Below are positions 5,461 through 7,181 of a stretch of DNA of 7,181 bases, piece by piece; within the stretch, counting starts at the first letter, position 1, and each line of letters opens with the position of its first letter. The translations under genes and the position numbers were made by a program. The notes below the pieces were generated by a model. It did not search any database, was not told where the DNA came from, and saw only the letters and a program-made list of their open reading frames with translations. This DNA is from Desulfobacteraceae bacterium (GTDB taxonomy: Bacteria > Desulfobacterota > Desulfobulbia > Desulfobulbales > Desulfobulbaceae): assembly GCA_022837185.1 (NCBI GenBank), contig JALHJD010000149.1, positions 1 to 7,181 on the forward strand. The letters are read 5' to 3'.

Positions 5461-6180
5461 CTACCGGACGGGGGGCCTTGTCTGTTTCCGGTCCAGGTTG
5501 AAGACGCGGATGATTAGAATGCCGATCTCGTAGAGTAGATAGAGCGGCACGCCCATCAGCGCCATATTGACCACATCCGGGGTCGGGGTCAGCAGCGCCG
5601 CGAGAATGGCGATGATCAGGATGGCGTAGCGCCGGTTTCGGGCAAAAAACTTTCTCGATACGCCGACTCCGGCGCAGAACACCATGAAAACCGGCAGTTC
5701 GAAAATAATCCCGAAGGCCAGGATGAAAACGGTCACGAAATTGACAAAGCGCCCCACCGATATCACGGCCTTGAGGTCCTCCGATTGAAAGCCGAGCAGG
5801 AAGCTCACCCCGTAGGGCAGGGTAATCATGTAGCAGAAAATCGTCCCGGCATAAAAAAGGAGGCAGGTTGCACAGACAAACCAGAACAGCCTTCGGCCGG
5901 TCAGGCCGAAGGGCAGGCCGACCCCCTTCCAGACCACATACATGATCCAGGGCATCAGGATATACAGAGCGCCGAAAATGGAAACCTTGACATGGGCCAG
6001 AAACGGACCGGCAACGGAAAAAAAATAGAGCTGCTCCTCCAGATGCTCCTGCATGACCAGCAGCAGGTTGCCGGATATCAGGAACAGACCGATGCTCAGC
6101 CCGATCAGCGACAGACCCAGGAAACGGGCCGCCCGGCGGAATTCGGCAAGAAAAACGGCAATATGCTTGTAGGGTTCCAA
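5461..6180 (-). CDS. tatC: TatC-like Sec-independent translocase subunit
   Basis: 239 residues, normal TatC length. Six membrane segments can be traced, with the family landmarks AGPFLAHVKVSIF (57-69), FELP at 160-163, and LTPTPDVVNM..GVPLYLLYEIG at 197-220. TatC binds twin-arginine signal peptides with TatB and recruits TatA to move folded proteins across the inner membrane. The start is TTG 6180, backed by GAGGAG 8 bases upstream; the first in-frame ATG is residue 43, beyond the first membrane segment. Some usual residues differ: the N-terminal HLxELR reads FLAEFRR, keeping Glu13, and the Glu of the first cytoplasmic loop (PGLxPxE in most TatC) is Gly95 in an ungapped comparison. No tatA or tatB is in the window. 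It is divergent from serS and convergent with DUF523. Confidence 0.9.
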   Translation of the reverse strand: MEPYKHIAVFLAEFRRAARFLGLSLIGLSIGLFLISGNLLLVMQEHLEEQLYFFSVAGPFLAHVKVSIFGALYILMPWIMYVVWKGVGLPFGLTGRRLFWFVCATCLLFYAGTIFCYMITLPYGVSFLLGFQSEDLKAVISVGRFVNFVTVFILAFGIIFELPVFMVFCAGVGVSRKFFARNRRYAILIIAILAALLTPTPDVVNMALMGVPLYLLYEIGILIIRVFNLDRKQTRPPVR

Positions 6181-6188
6181 CTGAGCTG

Positions 6189-6194
6189 CTCCTC
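6189..6194 (-). promoter_or_regulatory. Strong ribosome binding site for the TTG start of tatC
   Basis: GAGGAG on the minus strand, 8 bases before TTG 6180. It fixes an unusual start codon that would otherwise be passed over. Confidence 0.7.
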
Positions 6195-6223
6195 AACCCG
6201 GCGAAGAAATCGTTCCTTCCGTA

Positions 6224-6236
6224 AATTTCTGAAATT
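6224..6236. repeat. AT-rich perfect inverted repeat upstream of tatC
   Basis: AATTTC, one base, then GAAATT, in a GC-rich neighbourhood. It overlaps the weak tatC -10 candidate, so it could be an operator, but it is short enough to arise by chance. Confidence 0.35.
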
Positions 6237-6349
6237 AGCAGAGAGCTCCGGGAAAAGCAATTGATTAGGCGTTGCGTTCCGCGGGCCGCCGTGATAGTAA
6301 GACTGGTTGACGGGATTGGTTTAACTGAAAGGGAAGCTGTTGGAACATC

Positions 6350-7181
6350 ATGCTTGAACTGCGCTTTATCCGTGAAAATATAGACCTGGTGCGGGAAAAG
6401 ACCATGCGGCGGGGGATGGACTCCGCCATCGTTGACCGCTTTGCCGAAATAGACGGCGATCGCCTTGCCCTCCTGGCCGAGGTGGAAAACCTCAAGAACA
6501 GGAGGAACACCGTTTCCCGGCGCATCGCCGAACTCAAGCAGGGCGGGGCCGATGACGAGGCCAAACCCCTGATCGGCGAAATGCGGAAGGCGTCGGCCCG
6601 AATCAAGGAACTGGATGCCCGGCTGAGCGCAGTCGAGGAAGAACTGCAGGACGTCGTCATGTCCATCCCCAATCTCTGTGACGACTCGGTGCCGGTGGGC
6701 AAGGACGACCGTGACAACGTGGAGGTCAGGAAATGGGGCGGGATACCCCAGTTTTCTTTTGCCCCGCGGCCCCATTGGGAAATCGGCGAACAGCTCAACA
6801 TTCTCGACTTTGAGACCTCGGCCAAGCTCGCCGGCGCCCGGTTCGCGCTCCTGAAGGGGTTCGGGGCCCGCCTGTCCCGGGCCCTGGTCAATTTCTTCCT
6901 TGACCTGCACACCCAGAAACACGGCTACCAGGAAGTTCTGCCGCCGTTCATGGTCAACAGCGCCACCATGACCGGCACCGGCCAACTGCCCAAGTTCGCC
7001 GCCGACCTGTTCAAAATAGACAACTGGGACCTGTGGCTGATACCTACCGCCGAAGTGCCGGTGACCAATATGCACAGCGGCGAGACCCTGAGCGAAGCAC
7101 AGCTGCCGCTGCGCTACACGGCCTACACGCCCTGCTTCCGCTCCGAGGCAGGTTCCTACGGCAAGGACACCCGGGGCCTCA
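6350..7181 (+). CDS. serS: Seryl-tRNA synthetase, N-terminal two thirds (3' partial)
   Basis: 277 codons are visible and the frame is open to the right edge. [17 protein letters not shown] is the classic bacterial SerRS start. Residues about 28-100 form the two-helix coiled-coil arm that holds the long variable arm of tRNA-Ser ([18 protein letters not shown] onward). The catalytic core follows: motif 1 near 170-200 ([15 protein letters not shown] ... EVLPPF), the serine-binding TAEVPVTN at 233-240, and motif 2 beginning [15 protein letters not shown] at 262-276, where the window ends. The usual full length is about 420-430 residues, so roughly 150 are missing at the right; motif 3 is not seen. 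The enzyme charges tRNA-Ser (and tRNA-Sec) with serine in the cytoplasm. It is divergent from tatC. Confidence 0.97.
   Translation, partial: MLELRFIRENIDLVREKTMRRGMDSAIVDRFAEIDGDRLALLAEVENLKNRRNTVSRRIAELKQGGADDEAKPLIGEMRKASARIKELDARLSAVEEELQDVVMSIPNLCDDSVPVGKDDRDNVEVRKWGGIPQFSFAPRPHWEIGEQLNILDFETSAKLAGARFALLKGFGARLSRALVNFFLDLHTQKHGYQEVLPPFMVNSATMTGTGQLPKFAADLFKIDNWDLWLIPTAEVPVTNMHSGETLSEAQLPLRYTAYTPCFRSEAGSYGKDTRGL

Larger units (their letters stand above)
6181..6349. other. Divergent intergenic region between tatC and serS
   Basis: 169 bases holding the leaders and probably the promoters of both genes. For tatC (minus strand) the best I see is a weak pair, TTGCTT at 6255-6260 and TAATTT at 6232-6237, 17 bases apart, each 3 of 6. 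For serS, GATAGT at 6293-6298 is -10-like but has no convincing -35. The serS start has GGAA at 6342-6345, 4 bases before ATG 6350. No riboswitch or T-box could be recognised by eye. Confidence 0.4.

Noticed and set aside
5452..5468. TCCGG...CCGGA stem between DUF523 and tatC as a terminator
   Set aside because: Only 5 bp with a 7-base loop and no T tract; too weak to call.
6265..6912. 215-codon minus-strand frame upstream of tatC
   Set aside because: Antisense to serS, Ser/Arg-rich shadow composition, no domain.
5342..7075. 577-codon open frame on the minus strand
   Set aside because: It runs antisense through the clear serS gene and in another frame through tatC; its translation shows no family pattern. 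GC-rich coding DNA often leaves such frames open.

Overview
The window is a compact, GC-rich stretch of bacterial chromosome. It carries nine protein genes that run inside the window or into it from the left edge, plus the first two thirds of a tenth (serS) cut by the right edge. The mix of genes, the high GC, the tight packing and the TTG starts suggest a Desulfobacterota (deltaproteobacterial, perhaps Desulfobulbales-like) genome. That placement is inferred from general resemblance and not shown by a marker.

Left half (1-3544, plus strand): one apparent operon. It opens with the C-terminal part of an ABC transporter whose nucleotide-binding region looks partly duplicated: a degenerate signature/Walker B copy followed by an intact one. 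A stand-alone cyclic-nucleotide-binding-fold protein overlaps its end by 23 bp. Next come a small secreted protein with a signal peptide, an unrecognised 292-residue protein with one CxxC motif, and a PqqD-like small winged-helix protein. Gaps are -23, 25, 6 and 27 bp. No substrate peptide or radical-SAM enzyme is visible. This ABC / cNMP-fold / secreted protein / unknown / PqqD set is the best candidate here for an uncharacterised system, possibly export or envelope modification controlled by a ligand-sensing fold.

Middle (3513-4638): a uracil-DNA-glycosylase-superfamily gene on the minus strand runs tail-to-tail into pqqD with a 32-bp overlap. It keeps the four presumptive Fe-S cysteines and the C-terminal His-Pro motif but has lost the usual GEAPG catalytic motif. 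Head-to-head with it, across about 100 bp, is a small FmdB-type zinc-ribbon gene.

Right half (4639-7181): a short FtsB/DivIC-like cell-division gene (minus) and a DUF523 gene (plus) face away from each other, their ATG codons sharing one CATG palindrome. A TatC-like translocase gene (minus, TTG start with strong ribosome binding site) is convergent with DUF523. The seryl-tRNA synthetase gene starts 169 bp from tatC on the plus strand and continues past the window. Apart from the left operon these look like separate short housekeeping transcription units. I saw no tRNA, rRNA, CRISPR array, insertion sequence or phage gene.
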